From NCBI GenBank assembly GCA_964404765.1, contig CAYOLL010000086.1, positions 1 to 24,582 on the forward strand: a stretch of 24,582 bases of DNA, given 5' to 3'. This DNA is from CAYOLL01 sp964404765 [NCBI: uncultured Gemmatimonadota bacterium] (lineage in GTDB: Bacteria > 4572-55). The notes under the pieces are model-generated. The model worked only from the letters and a program-made list of their open reading frames with translations. It was not told the origin of the DNA and ran no database searches. Shown here one piece after another: positions 14,618 through 22,051 of this stretch; the first letter of the stretch is position 1, and the number at the start of each line of letters is the position of its first letter. Made by a program: the position numbers and the translations under genes.

Positions 14618-15310
14618 TTAAGTTCCACGCTTATTCCCGAATAACTCCACATGCAGGCGCGGGCAATAGCGATAACCGTGCTGCTTACAAACTTCCACCA
14701 GCCAGCCGGCCCGTTCGCGCAATATTTCCGACGTAACGCCTTCCGGCATAAGCAAAACTTTACCTGCCGCAACCGGCATATCCAATTGCTGCAATAAGTT
14801 TTGAATTTCCAGTATATCTGCGGCGGCGGCAACAACAAATTTAAGCTGATAAGCATAGTTCTGCAGCCAATCCCGCCAAACAGTTGGCTGCCAGCGCCGT
14901 TCATGATGTTGCTGACGCCATTTTTCGGACAGACGGTGATCCGGCTCAGAATTGCGGAGTTTGGGACTGAGCGAGGCCAAATCGCAGACAATACCGGCAG
15001 GTGCGACAGTCCCGGCGGTTTCGATGGTGATATGATAACCGGCGGTTTTGAGATGCTCGGCCAGAACTTTTATCTCCGGGGCAATCATCGGTTCACCGCC
15101 GGTCAGGACGACGTGGCGAGCCGGATAAGCGCGCGCTGTTGCCATAATTTGGGCGATGGATAGATGCTCGCCTTCGGCCTGCCAGGATGTGTATGGCGTA
15201 TCGCACCAGTTGCAGCGCAGATTGCAGCCGGAAGTGCGGATAAACACCGACGGCACTCCGGCCAACTCACCTTCGCCTTGAATACTGTAAAAAATTTCAG
15301 AAATAAACAT
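14618..15310 (-). CDS. queE: 7-carboxy-7-deazaguanine synthase, radical SAM
   Basis: QueE converts 6-carboxytetrahydropterin to 7-carboxy-7-deazaguanine, the ring contraction step on the way to preQ0 and queuosine. The 230-aa protein opens MFISEIFYSIQGEGELAG, then CNLRCNWC (29-36) gives the CxxxCxxC cluster for the 4Fe-4S of radical SAM enzymes, and LTGGEP (69-74) follows as the SAM-binding motif. I chose ATG 15310 because homologues start at this point; an in-frame ATG lies at 15358, and neither has a clear ribosome site. It lies directly downstream of queC, and the pair catalyses consecutive steps. queD and folE are not in the window. Confidence 0.93.
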   Translation of the reverse strand: MFISEIFYSIQGEGELAGVPSVFIRTSGCNLRCNWCDTPYTSWQAEGEHLSIAQIMATARAYPARHVVLTGGEPMIAPEIKVLAEHLKTAGYHITIETAGTVAPAGIVCDLASLSPKLRNSEPDHRLSEKWRQQHHERRWQPTVWRDWLQNYAYQLKFVVAAAADILEIQNLLQQLDMPVAAGKVLLMPEGVTSEILRERAGWLVEVCKQHGYRYCPRLHVELFGNKRGT

Positions 15311-15376
15311 AAGATGAAGTGTCGATAGCGCAGGGAGAAAGGATTGTTGTGGATTCATCAGATAAAAAATTTGTTT

Positions 15377-16075
15377 TTAACGATGCGTTTTTGTGTCGTT
15401 GCTTGCGATTTGGAACATTGCGGCATATTCCGTGGGATCGGCAACGCCGGCCAGTTGAAAAGCCTCCCGCCGTTCTACACAAGTGCCACAGACGCCACAA
15501 TGCTGCGCGCCGCCTTTGTAACACGACCAGGTTTGCGCATAAGGCACTTCCAACGCTACGCCTTTTCGCACAATATCCTGCTTGCGATCCTGAATAAACG
15601 GGCGGTTGACCGTGATGCCTTCATAAGTGCCCAGGCGAATAGCCTCCGAGATATGGCGCATAAAATCCTCGCGACAATCGGGATAGATGGCATGGTCGCC
15701 GGCATGGGCGGCAATGATCAATTGCTGCGCGTTGAGGCCGGCGGCAAATCCGGCGGCAATCGCCAGCATGATGCCATTACGAAACGGCACAACAGTCAGC
15801 TTCATACTTTCGGCTTCATAGTGTCCGTCTGGGATGGCTTCGCCGGATTGTAGCAAGTTGGATTTAAAAAGGGTATTGACAAATGGCAGGGCTACGGTGT
15901 GGTGGGGAATGCCCAGTTGCCGGCAATGAAACGCGGCGCAGGGCAATTCGCGGTGATTATGTTTGGCCCCGTAATCAAAGCTGATGGCGGCGACCACCTG
16001 CTGATGCCGTTGCGCCCAGTATAGCGCGGTCACGGAATCCATGCCGCCGCTCAACAAGACAACTGCAGAAGCCAT
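15377..16075 (-). CDS. queC: 7-cyano-7-deazaguanine synthase
   Basis: QueC uses ATP and ammonia to turn 7-carboxy-7-deazaguanine into preQ0, the precursor of queuosine in tRNA and of some DNA modifications. The 232-aa protein has the PP-loop ATPase motif LSGGMDS (8-14) and a C-terminal zinc site made of Cys185, Cys193, Cys196 and Cys199 (WSCYKGGAQHCGVCGTC). I chose ATG 16075, which has AAAGGA 5 bp upstream; an ATG two codons earlier (16081) overlaps that site. The ribosome site overlaps the stop codon of the upstream outer-membrane-like gene, so translation is probably coupled. queE follows downstream. Confidence 0.95.
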   Translation of the reverse strand: MASAVVLLSGGMDSVTALYWAQRHQQVVAAISFDYGAKHNHRELPCAAFHCRQLGIPHHTVALPFVNTLFKSNLLQSGEAIPDGHYEAESMKLTVVPFRNGIMLAIAAGFAAGLNAQQLIIAAHAGDHAIYPDCREDFMRHISEAIRLGTYEGITVNRPFIQDRKQDIVRKGVALEVPYAQTWSCYKGGAQHCGVCGTCVERREAFQLAGVADPTEYAAMFQIASNDTKTHR

Positions 16076-16084
16076 AAGCATCCT

Positions 16085-17140
16085 TTAGAATTGCGCCCCA
16101 ATCCCGAGGGGCATGTTAAAATTGAGGCCAGAGACCATTCGGTTATTATCCGTGAGCGCGACCATGACGCCCAATTTAATACCCTTCAGCTTGACAATTC
16201 CCGGATAAATGTTGCAACGAAGTTTGTAGTCTTCCGAGCCATTGATAAACAAAGACAGAAGCAAAGAATCGTCCCGATCAAAAAAGATACCGCCGAGCGG
16301 CTTCGGCGCATCTCTAAACGGGTCTAAAAACGTAACGCCCGCTGCAAATGTAACATATTCGCCCGAATTGATCCACAGGCTGACGCCGCCAAGCACTTGC
16401 ATTCCGCTAAAAACAAAGGGCCGGATTTTTTTCCCAAACAAGTACGGCCGAAAAATAAAATTTTCTCCGGCATTAAAAATACGATTATGCGTTAAGGCAT
16501 ACATGGGCTGAAAGCTCCAATTCCGCATTTGCATTTTATTATAAAAGAAATGCGAGACATCGTCATTTGTAAACAACACCTTGCCGGCCAGATTGTAGAA
16601 GAATAAGTCAGCCACATGGTCCTTGCTATCCACATAATCCCGATTGGAAACCTCCAGGGCTTCATTGCCCACATCGCCGGCAGTAGCGATAATAAACGAC
16701 CACAGGTACGGATATGGGTAATGATTTGCCTTGAACCATTCGCCCAGTTGACGGTGCATAAAACCGCCGCCCACCATGTGCAGGGCGACATTCGTAATCG
16801 CTCTTTTGGTCAGAAATTCATTCATCAGTAAGAGATGGAAACCGCCGCTTTGCGAGATCGCTTTGACCGGGTTTTTAACGCGATCCCAAAGCGCCAGATG
16901 ATTTTCAAAATACTTATCTTCCGTGAAAAGCGCCGTGTTTTGGACGCTGTCAAAAGACCAATTAAAATAATATGTGATCGGGTTAAATAAGGCGTGGCTG
17001 CCAAAGTCCATCGGTCTATAGATAATCAGATGCGTCGGGGTCAAAAACTTTTCCTGCGCTTGCGCTCCCGCAACGGAAAATAGTAGAAATAGAATTGTAA
17101 TGAATATTTTCACACCCAACCTTAGCTTTTGAGATTGCAT
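16085..17140 (-). CDS. Putative outer-membrane/periplasmic protein, family not identified
   Basis: The 351-aa protein starts with a Sec signal peptide (LGVKIFITILFLLFSVAGAQA, cut near 28). The middle part HMVGGGFMHRQLGEWF...GDVGNEALEVSNRDYVDSKDHVADLFFYNLAGKVLF contains His, Glu and Asp residues spaced as in small membrane-associated families with a conserved DxxDHxxDL-like core. The last 130 residues have alternating hydrophobic and polar beta-strand patterns and end in NMPLGIGAQF, with the terminal Phe typical of outer membrane barrels. It is the first gene of a tight unit with queC and queE (gap 3 bp). No link to 7-deazaguanine chemistry is evident. Confidence 0.75.
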   Translation of the reverse strand: MQSQKLRLGVKIFITILFLLFSVAGAQAQEKFLTPTHLIIYRPMDFGSHALFNPITYYFNWSFDSVQNTALFTEDKYFENHLALWDRVKNPVKAISQSGGFHLLLMNEFLTKRAITNVALHMVGGGFMHRQLGEWFKANHYPYPYLWSFIIATAGDVGNEALEVSNRDYVDSKDHVADLFFYNLAGKVLFTNDDVSHFFYNKMQMRNWSFQPMYALTHNRIFNAGENFIFRPYLFGKKIRPFVFSGMQVLGGVSLWINSGEYVTFAAGVTFLDPFRDAPKPLGGIFFDRDDSLLLSLFINGSEDYKLRCNIYPGIVKLKGIKLGVMVALTDNNRMVSGLNFNMPLGIGAQF

Positions 17141-17234
17141 TTAAAACATATTGCGCATCATTTATTAATGAAGCAAATAACTTTGGGCTTTAACCTGGAT
17201 TATTCATCAGCCACAGAGTCACAGAGAGCGCAGA

Positions 17235-17483
17235 GTGGGCGAAATCATCATCAAAGTTCCGCAAGATATTCATAAAGAATACCGCCTTATCAATAAGGCG
17301 GTATTAACGGAGTTGTTGGTTTCATTGGAAACCAAAACCGCTCGTCTCCAGCCGGATCGCTCCTTGACCGACGAATGGCGGCAGAAATTATTGGCCATGG
17401 CCGTTTGGAGCGATGAAGACATCCGGCCTATCAAAAAAGCGCGGAGGTATCTCAACCGATGGCGCCCACGCCCATTGTCATAG
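17235..17483 (+). CDS. VapB-like antitoxin, possibly decayed
   Basis: The 82-aa frame begins with GTG and reads MGEIIIKVPQDIHKEYRLI at its N-terminus, resembling antitoxins of VapBC modules, with a helical charged middle and a basic tail (IKKARRYLNRW). The 3' end overlaps the start of the VapC fragment at 17459, the usual VapB-VapC arrangement. No strong ribosome site is visible, and the DNA just upstream (17212-17234, CCACAGAGTCACAGAG type) looks like a dispersed repeat that may have replaced the original 5' end. A perfect palindrome (17278-17305) lies within the frame. Because its toxin is truncated, this may be a relic. Confidence 0.5.
   Translation: MGEIIIKVPQDIHKEYRLINKAVLTELLVSLETKTARLQPDRSLTDEWRQKLLAMAVWSDEDIRPIKKARRYLNRWRPRPLS
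17278..17305. repeat. Palindrome inside the VapB-like frame
   Basis: AATACCGCCTTAT (17278-17290) and its exact complement ATAAGGCGGTATT (17293-17305) surround the dinucleotide CA. Operators of toxin-antitoxin loci are usually upstream of the antitoxin and not within it, so this could be an operator of a shorter gene, an inserted repeat, or a hairpin in the mRNA. Confidence 0.6.
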
Positions 17484-17535
17484 ATTCCAGCATTTTGATT
17501 GAGTTTTTCCGCAAAAGTGATAAAACCAATTCACA
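17459..17535 (+). pseudogene. Truncated VapC (PIN-domain) toxin
   Basis: Only the first 25 or so codons remain: MAPTPIVIDSSILIEFFRKS matches the N-terminus of PIN-domain RNases, including the first catalytic Asp in VIDSSIL. After about 17535 the frame runs into DNA homologous, on the other strand, to the 3' end of the cyclase gene, so the other acidic residues and most of the fold are missing. The open frame to 17791 is a chance fusion. The fragment follows the VapB-like gene with a 25-bp overlap. Confidence 0.7.
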
Positions 17536-17540
17536 AATTC

Positions 17541-17721
17541 CTGCCACAACGCTTGAGCCCGGTGTTCCGCCGCCGTCAGACCTGACGGGTTTTCAAAACC
17601 TGTTAGGTCTTTTTTCATCCGTCACAATTCGTAGTGCAGGTCTTCCGGGTCGGTGGCGGCGAGCATGGCTTGCAGGGCGGCGATGGCGGACTCGCGCTGA
17701 CCTTGAGCATAGGCGATTTTA
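17541..17721 (-). pseudogene. Remnant of a second cyclase/TPR protein C-terminus
   Basis: Translated on the - strand this DNA reads KIAYAQGQRESAIAALQAML, then DLHYEL, a stop, RMKKDLTGFE, SGLTAAEHRAQAL. The intact cyclase gene has KIDFAQGQRESAIADLQTML, DLHYELWRMKKDLTGLEDL, GLTAAEHRTEAL at its end. Gaps of 3 and 9 bases keep the frame and a single Trp codon has become TGA. The fragment is thus an old paralogue tail and not a recent copy. It begins at the MazF stop codon and ends against the VapC fragment. It also contains the same palindromic insert as the intact gene, with a different arm sequence. Confidence 0.8.
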
Positions 17722-18057
17722 CAGTCCCAGAACCGCCTTCATCTTTCGCTCGACTTCCTTTAAATCCGAAGCTGCCAATACTCCCAATTGACGAACAATC
17801 TGCTGATGATGAAGCGTGCCAATAACCGCTTTCACAATTGACGGTTTCACCAAACCGGCGGTCTTCCAGTCGCCCAACAGATAGTCGTCCGGCTGCAAGT
17901 TCGACAAATTACCGGTAATGGCGGCTACAATGCAATTGGCCTGACTGGAATTAAACCGGTCAACGCTCAAAATGACGGCCGGCCGCTGCTTGTTCCCCGA
18001 TAAGTCGGTAAATGGGAATGGCGCTAAAATCACTGCGCCACGCTTATAGGTTGTCAT
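17719..18057 (-). CDS. MazF/PemK-family toxin
   Basis: The 112-aa protein is a probable endoribonuclease toxin that cleaves mRNA. It opens MTTYKRGAVILAPFPFTDLS, then GNKQRPAVILSVDRFN, the conserved N-terminal motif of the PemK/MazF family, and ends EVERKMKAVLGL. ATG 18057 has GAGGATG about 6 bp upstream; an ATG three codons earlier has its site too close. The start overlaps the antitoxin gene by 14 bp, typical of coupled modules. The stop codon coincides with the beginning of the cyclase-tail remnant, so the last few codons may have changed at that junction. Length is normal for the family, so activity is plausible. Confidence 0.9.
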   Translation of the reverse strand: MTTYKRGAVILAPFPFTDLSGNKQRPAVILSVDRFNSSQANCIVAAITGNLSNLQPDDYLLGDWKTAGLVKPSIVKAVIGTLHHQQIVRQLGVLAASDLKEVERKMKAVLGL

Positions 18058-18349
18058 AAACTGCATCCTCTTCGTTATCCCAAACGGCGGCGAATGCCGG
18101 TTCGGATAATTTCATAAACGCCCGGGTCAGTATGCGATTATTCCCAAAACCGCTTTGCGGCAGGCTAAGCAAATCTCGACCCAACAAGCGCCATTGCCGA
18201 CCGACTTTCAACGCCGGGGCCAGACCGCCGCGAACCAGTTGCTGCGCCATTCGTCTGGAAATGCGCAGCAGCGCCGCCATTTCTTCTATGGTGTAGAAGA
18301 CATTTGGCTGAATTTCTAAGGTGCGTGTTTTTTCCGGGGACATCTCCAT
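18044..18349 (-). CDS. HTH-domain antitoxin of the MazF/PemK module
   Basis: This 101-aa protein should bind DNA and neutralise the toxin encoded just downstream. Residues 18-60 (FYTIEEMAALLRISRRMAQQ through KVGRQWRLLGRDLL) form an excisionase/MerR-like helix-turn-helix. The C-terminal AFMKLSEPAFAAVWDNEEDA is the acidic toxin-binding tail common in VapB/MazE-type antitoxins. Strong GGAGG precedes ATG 18349. It begins 15 bp after the cyclase stop codon in the same direction, so it may be transcribed with the cyclase operon as well as from its own start. Autoregulation by the HTH is expected for the family but no operator was identified. Confidence 0.85.
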   Translation of the reverse strand: MEMSPEKTRTLEIQPNVFYTIEEMAALLRISRRMAQQLVRGGLAPALKVGRQWRLLGRDLLSLPQSGFGNNRILTRAFMKLSEPAFAAVWDNEEDAVYDNL

Positions 18350-18364
18350 AGGTGTTGCCTCCTT

Positions 18365-21300
18365 TCATTTTTCGGGGTGACCGACAATTTGGGTCAACTC
18401 CTCAATCCGTTTTTTATACACCCATTTGGGCGCTTGCGCCACGAGTTCCTGAAAAAGCCGCAACGCTTCCGTCCGGTGCTCTGCCGCGGTTAGACCTAAC
18501 AGGTCTTCGAGACCTGTTAGGTCTTTTTTCATCCGCCACAGTTCGTAGTGCAGATCGGCCTGTTCTTCCGGGTCGGTGGCGGCGGTAAGCATGGTTTGCA
18601 GATCGGCGATAGCGGACTCGCGTTGGCCCTGAGCGAAGTCGATTTTAGCGGCGAGGACGCGGCCTTTGAAGATAAGTTCTTTTTTTTGAAGTTGTTCAGC
18701 GAGTTGTAGTCCATTTTTATTCCAAGTACGTGCATCCTCATATTGTCTTAGCAAATATAGAAGATCGGCCTTTTCAATTGTCCAAAAAGTTGTACCATAT
18801 TTGCCCTCTAATCGAGAGCGATGCTCAACTAATTCATCAAAACATTCTTTCGCTTTTTCATAGTCACCCATAGCTTTGTAGATTGCACCCAAGTCGCTGA
18901 TAGACATCGAACGGTAACCAATTTCCTGATCCAAATCTATCGCCTTTTTACAATAGGCAAGCGCCTTATCAAATCTACCGATTTTTACGGAGGCATCGCT
19001 TAGATTATAATATCGCTTGACCATGGTCGGTTTATCTTTTGACACTTCAGCCAATTCTACGGCTCTCTCGCAATATTCATATAATTTTTGATAATCGCCG
19101 TGCAATTCATACCATGCTCCAATTATCCAATATATCCATGCTAAAAACCAGCGAGCTTCAATATTCTCTCCCAGCTTCCGCGCCTCCTCAAAGTATTCCA
19201 AAGCTTTTGCTGACCTTCCATAACTCATTCCTATGCGATACAATATTTCGCATTTGGAATCTACATCTTCCGCAAGTTTATAAGCAGTTTCAAGATACGA
19301 ACGCGCTGTTTCAGAGTCGTGCTTAAGTAACGGTATGCCCAGATCTTTATTAGCTCGCATTAATTGATAACGGTCCCCTGATGCATGACTTAGCTTTAAA
19401 TCGCGTATTCCATATTTAAAAACTTCTTCAGGCGGGAATTCCCATCTAGAAAAAAGGCGCATTAAACAAGAAGAGGCTTTGCCTCTGCGGGTGTTATCTT
19501 TCTGACCTTCGGATAATCGTATTGCGTCTTTAAATATCCGTTCCGCTTCCGCTATTTCAGTTGTAAACTCTAAAATGCCCCCCTTTGCAATCAAAATATC
19601 CACTTTTAGTCCTGCAAAGCTCTCATCTTGCCCAATCAATTTCAGCAACCGCTCATAAAATTCCAACGCCCGCTCATTTTCGAATCTTTTCTTAGCTTGA
19701 TCGCCGGCCTTCTCCAAATATTCAATCGCCTTATCCGTCACCTCGGCCTTATCGTAATGATTAGCCAGGTCGTAATAGAATTCGCTCAGGTTGGCGGCAA
19801 ACTTTTCCTCGATGATTTCGGCGATGATTTTGTGCAGAATCTTGCGGTTGGCGATCAGCAGGGTGTTGTAGGCCACTTCGCGGGTGATGATGTGCTTGAA
19901 CAAATAAGCTTGCTCATCCTGCGGATGGATAAAATCCTTAATGGCCAGATGGCGCAGCTCGTCGGGAATATCGGCTTGACGGGCCAGCTTCTTCTCAATC
20001 TCGGCCAGGATGACGACAAAAAACTGCCGGCCAATAACCGCTGCTTTTTGCAGCAGCAGCTTCACGTCTTTGTCCAAACGGTCGATGCGGGTGAGAATGA
20101 GCGCGGTCAGCGTGGGCGGGATCGGTAGAGATGCCATCTCTCCAAGAGATGGCATCTCTGAGATCAAATTGACCCATTCTTCGATGTAGAAGGGATTGCC
20201 GGCCGACTTTTCCAGGACTTGTCGTTCGATCTCGGACGGCAATTCGCCCGCGATCTGGGGCGTGTTTTCGGCGGGCGCAACCTCTTTGTTAAGGGGGAAT
20301 TCACGCGCCAACGATCTTAGCAATTCATGGCCATCCGCGCCGGACAAAGGCGGCAGTTCGATTTCGCTGAAGTCGGCGTCGTAAGCCAGCGCTTTGGGCG
20401 GAAGGTATTCGGGACGGTAGAGCAGGATGAACAGGAATTGCTTGAAAAACGATGTCCCCGGCACTTCATGAGAGGATTTTGTAAGCGTCGTCTCATTTTC
20501 CAAAGTGCCGGGGACGTTCCTTTCACGTTCGATAGCGCGGCGTTCTTCCAGGTTCAAGGTGTACATCAAAAATTCAATCGTGGCCTGCGAGGCCTCGTCT
20601 AACCAGTGCAAATCTTCCAGGATGACGATAAGCGGAAGGCCCTGGCGGTTGGCCACCGCCGCCGCCGCTTCCAAAAAATAGCGGATGGCCGTTTGCAAGT
20701 GCGGTCGCAAAGCCGGTGTATCCAACTGCAAGCGCACGTCGTCATACTTCACACCCAATAAATGGCCGAGCATCGGTAAAGTGTCGTGTAATGCTTTTTT
20801 TTGAATTGCCATTACCAATGCGTCATCTAAATCGTGGACTTCTGTTTCGCCCAAAGGGTCTTTTTTTAATGCACGCACTCTGATATCTAACTCGCTCCAT
20901 AAATCTGCTTCCAACGCGTTCAACCCAAATTCTAGTTTGCGCTTGATTTCATCCAGCGAATCGGTCTGGTCAATCTTCAAGTAGGCTTTTATCAGGGCGA
21001 CAAAGACGCAGTAGGCATTTTGGTTCAGCGGCGGCGTTTGGCCCCACAGGGCGTACGGGAAGGGCGAGAACGGGCGCGGGGTGAATTCCACATCCTGCAG
21101 CTCAGCGGCCTTTGTCTTGAGAAACTCGAACACAAAGCGCGACTTGCCAAACCCGGCCGGGGCCTTGACGCCGACCACAACCGGCTTGGGATAGCACACG
21201 GATGACACGGGAACAACGGATTCTGACGGATTTTTTTCTTCTAAAATTTTCTTTCCGTCTCCAAAATCGTTATCCGTTTTAATCTCCTTTTTCAGTGTCA

Positions 21301-22048
21301 TCCGTGTGCTATCGTATTTTTCAGCCAGCAGCGCCAATTCCTTAGCCCGCCCCACATAAGCCGACTGCCGAATCTGCCAGCGCGGCGCGGGACGCGGCTT
21401 CAAGCCTTTAACGATGCTAACGGTTACCGGTTTGGATTTGCCCTTGACTTCAATTTCGCCACCGTTGTCAAATTCAAAAACATCCCGCGCCCGCTGCGCC
21501 GCCTCAACCGGCAGCAGAATGCGGTTGACCGGCGCATGGGATTCCATCCGACTGGCCAGGTTGACCGCATCGCCGTAAACGGTGAAATCGCCCTCGCGCT
21601 TTTCGCCGACCTTGCCCGTCGTGACCAACCCGGTATTGAGGCCGATACGCACGCCCAGGCGGACACCGGCCAATTGCGGTGTCCGGGCCAGCGCAGCGTT
21701 GAATTGGTCCAGCTTTTCCAGCATCTCCAGCCCGGCGCGAATGGCTTGTTCGGTATCGCGTTCACCCGCGGCTTTGGCCCCGAACAGGGCCATCACCAAA
21801 TCGCCTTCGTATTTGTCGATATAGCCGTCGTTCTGTTTGATGGCGCGAGTAAAGAGCTGCAGCAGCCGATCCAGCACAGCCTGCACCTGTTCCGGGTCCA
21901 GCCGTTCCGACAGAGCGGTAAAGCCCTTGATGTCGGCAAAAAGGATCGCGACTTCGCGCCGTTCGCCTTCGGTCAAGGTAATGATACCGGCGTCCGGCGA
22001 CGGCGTAAAGATGTCGTTAGCTAAGAGTTGGTCGAGTTCGGCGAACAT
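18365..22048 (-). CDS. Class III nucleotidyl cyclase-ATPase-TPR multidomain protein
   Basis: This 1227-aa cytoplasmic protein begins with a class III adenylate/guanylate cyclase domain (about 30-215): metal Asp39 in LFADIKGFT, Asp83 in EGDLVMALFG, and YGDAVNLASRME (158-169) with Asn163 and Arg167 of the transition-state motif, so catalysis is plausible. An AAA_16/STAND-type ATPase follows, with VGRAKEL (232-238), Walker A APAGFGKS (296-303) and Walker B LIVILEDLHWLDEAS (473-487). About 500 residues of TPR-like helical repeats complete it. Such proteins are thought to sense signals through the TPR part and gate cyclase output. Four palindromic elements sit in frame (residues about 246-287, 512-532, 630-641 and 1175-1186). 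The start lies 3 bp after the ATPase-nuclease stop, indicating an operon. Confidence 0.93.
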   Translation of the reverse strand: MFAELDQLLANDIFTPSPDAGIITLTEGERREVAILFADIKGFTALSERLDPEQVQAVLDRLLQLFTRAIKQNDGYIDKYEGDLVMALFGAKAAGERDTEQAIRAGLEMLEKLDQFNAALARTPQLAGVRLGVRIGLNTGLVTTGKVGEKREGDFTVYGDAVNLASRMESHAPVNRILLPVEAAQRARDVFEFDNGGEIEVKGKSKPVTVSIVKGLKPRPAPRWQIRQSAYVGRAKELALLAEKYDSTRMTLKKEIKTDNDFGDGKKILEEKNPSESVVPVSSVCYPKPVVVGVKAPAGFGKSRFVFEFLKTKAAELQDVEFTPRPFSPFPYALWGQTPPLNQNAYCVFVALIKAYLKIDQTDSLDEIKRKLEFGLNALEADLWSELDIRVRALKKDPLGETEVHDLDDALVMAIQKKALHDTLPMLGHLLGVKYDDVRLQLDTPALRPHLQTAIRYFLEAAAAVANRQGLPLIVILEDLHWLDEASQATIEFLMYTLNLEERRAIERERNVPGTLENETTLTKSSHEVPGTSFFKQFLFILLYRPEYLPPKALAYDADFSEIELPPLSGADGHELLRSLAREFPLNKEVAPAENTPQIAGELPSEIERQVLEKSAGNPFYIEEWVNLISEMPSLGEMASLPIPPTLTALILTRIDRLDKDVKLLLQKAAVIGRQFFVVILAEIEKKLARQADIPDELRHLAIKDFIHPQDEQAYLFKHIITREVAYNTLLIANRKILHKIIAEIIEEKFAANLSEFYYDLANHYDKAEVTDKAIEYLEKAGDQAKKRFENERALEFYERLLKLIGQDESFAGLKVDILIAKGGILEFTTEIAEAERIFKDAIRLSEGQKDNTRRGKASSCLMRLFSRWEFPPEEVFKYGIRDLKLSHASGDRYQLMRANKDLGIPLLKHDSETARSYLETAYKLAEDVDSKCEILYRIGMSYGRSAKALEYFEEARKLGENIEARWFLAWIYWIIGAWYELHGDYQKLYEYCERAVELAEVSKDKPTMVKRYYNLSDASVKIGRFDKALAYCKKAIDLDQEIGYRSMSISDLGAIYKAMGDYEKAKECFDELVEHRSRLEGKYGTTFWTIEKADLLYLLRQYEDARTWNKNGLQLAEQLQKKELIFKGRVLAAKIDFAQGQRESAIADLQTMLTAATDPEEQADLHYELWRMKKDLTGLEDLLGLTAAEHRTEALRLFQELVAQAPKWVYKKRIEELTQIVGHPEK
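18492..18524. repeat. Palindromic element inside the cyclase gene, C-terminal
   Basis: AGACCTAACAGGTCT (18492-18506) and AGACCTGTTAGGTCT (18510-18524) are exact complements around TCG. It encodes DLTGLEDLLGLT in frame. The corresponding position in the remnant at 17541-17721 also holds a palindrome, with TTTTCAAAA-type centre and two mismatches, so the insertion predates the duplication. Repeats of the GACCTGTYAGGTC type are known from Bacteroidota-like intergenic DNA. Confidence 0.8.
20127..20159. repeat. Palindromic element inside the cyclase gene, ATPase-TPR junction
   Basis: AGAGATGCCATCTCT (20127-20141) and AGAGATGGCATCTCT (20145-20159) are exact complements with a 3-nt loop. It codes for SEMPSLGEMASL at residues 630-641, a segment absent from comparable ATPase domains, where the helix would continue directly to the IPPTL motif. 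Confidence 0.75.
20454..20515. repeat. Palindromic element inside the cyclase gene, ATPase domain
   Basis: GTCCCCGGCACTT (20454-20466) pairs exactly with AAGTGCCGGGGAC (20503-20515) around a 36-nt loop. It encodes VPGTLENETTL...EVPGT, placed between helix RRAIERE and the conserved FLFILLYRPEY strand, where related ATPases have only a short loop. Confidence 0.8.
21190..21313. mobile_element. MITE-like 124-bp element inserted in frame in the cyclase gene
   Basis: A 19-bp perfect inverted repeat, GATAGCACACGGATGACAC (21190-21208) and its complement (21295-21313), bounds 124 bp with internal A/T-rich coding sequence. It adds about 41 residues (STRMTLKKEIKTDN...) between the VGRAKEL motif and the Walker A loop, where related ATPases need only about 6-10. 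No clear target duplication is seen. The arm belongs to the widely scattered ATCCGTGTCATCCGTG-type repeat. Confidence 0.85.
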
Positions 22049-22051
22049 AGC

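Noticed and set aside
17459-17791. A 110-codon + strand frame starting as VapC
   Set aside because: Only the first 25 or so codons resemble a PIN domain; the rest is antisense to the cyclase-tail remnant and the MazF gene.
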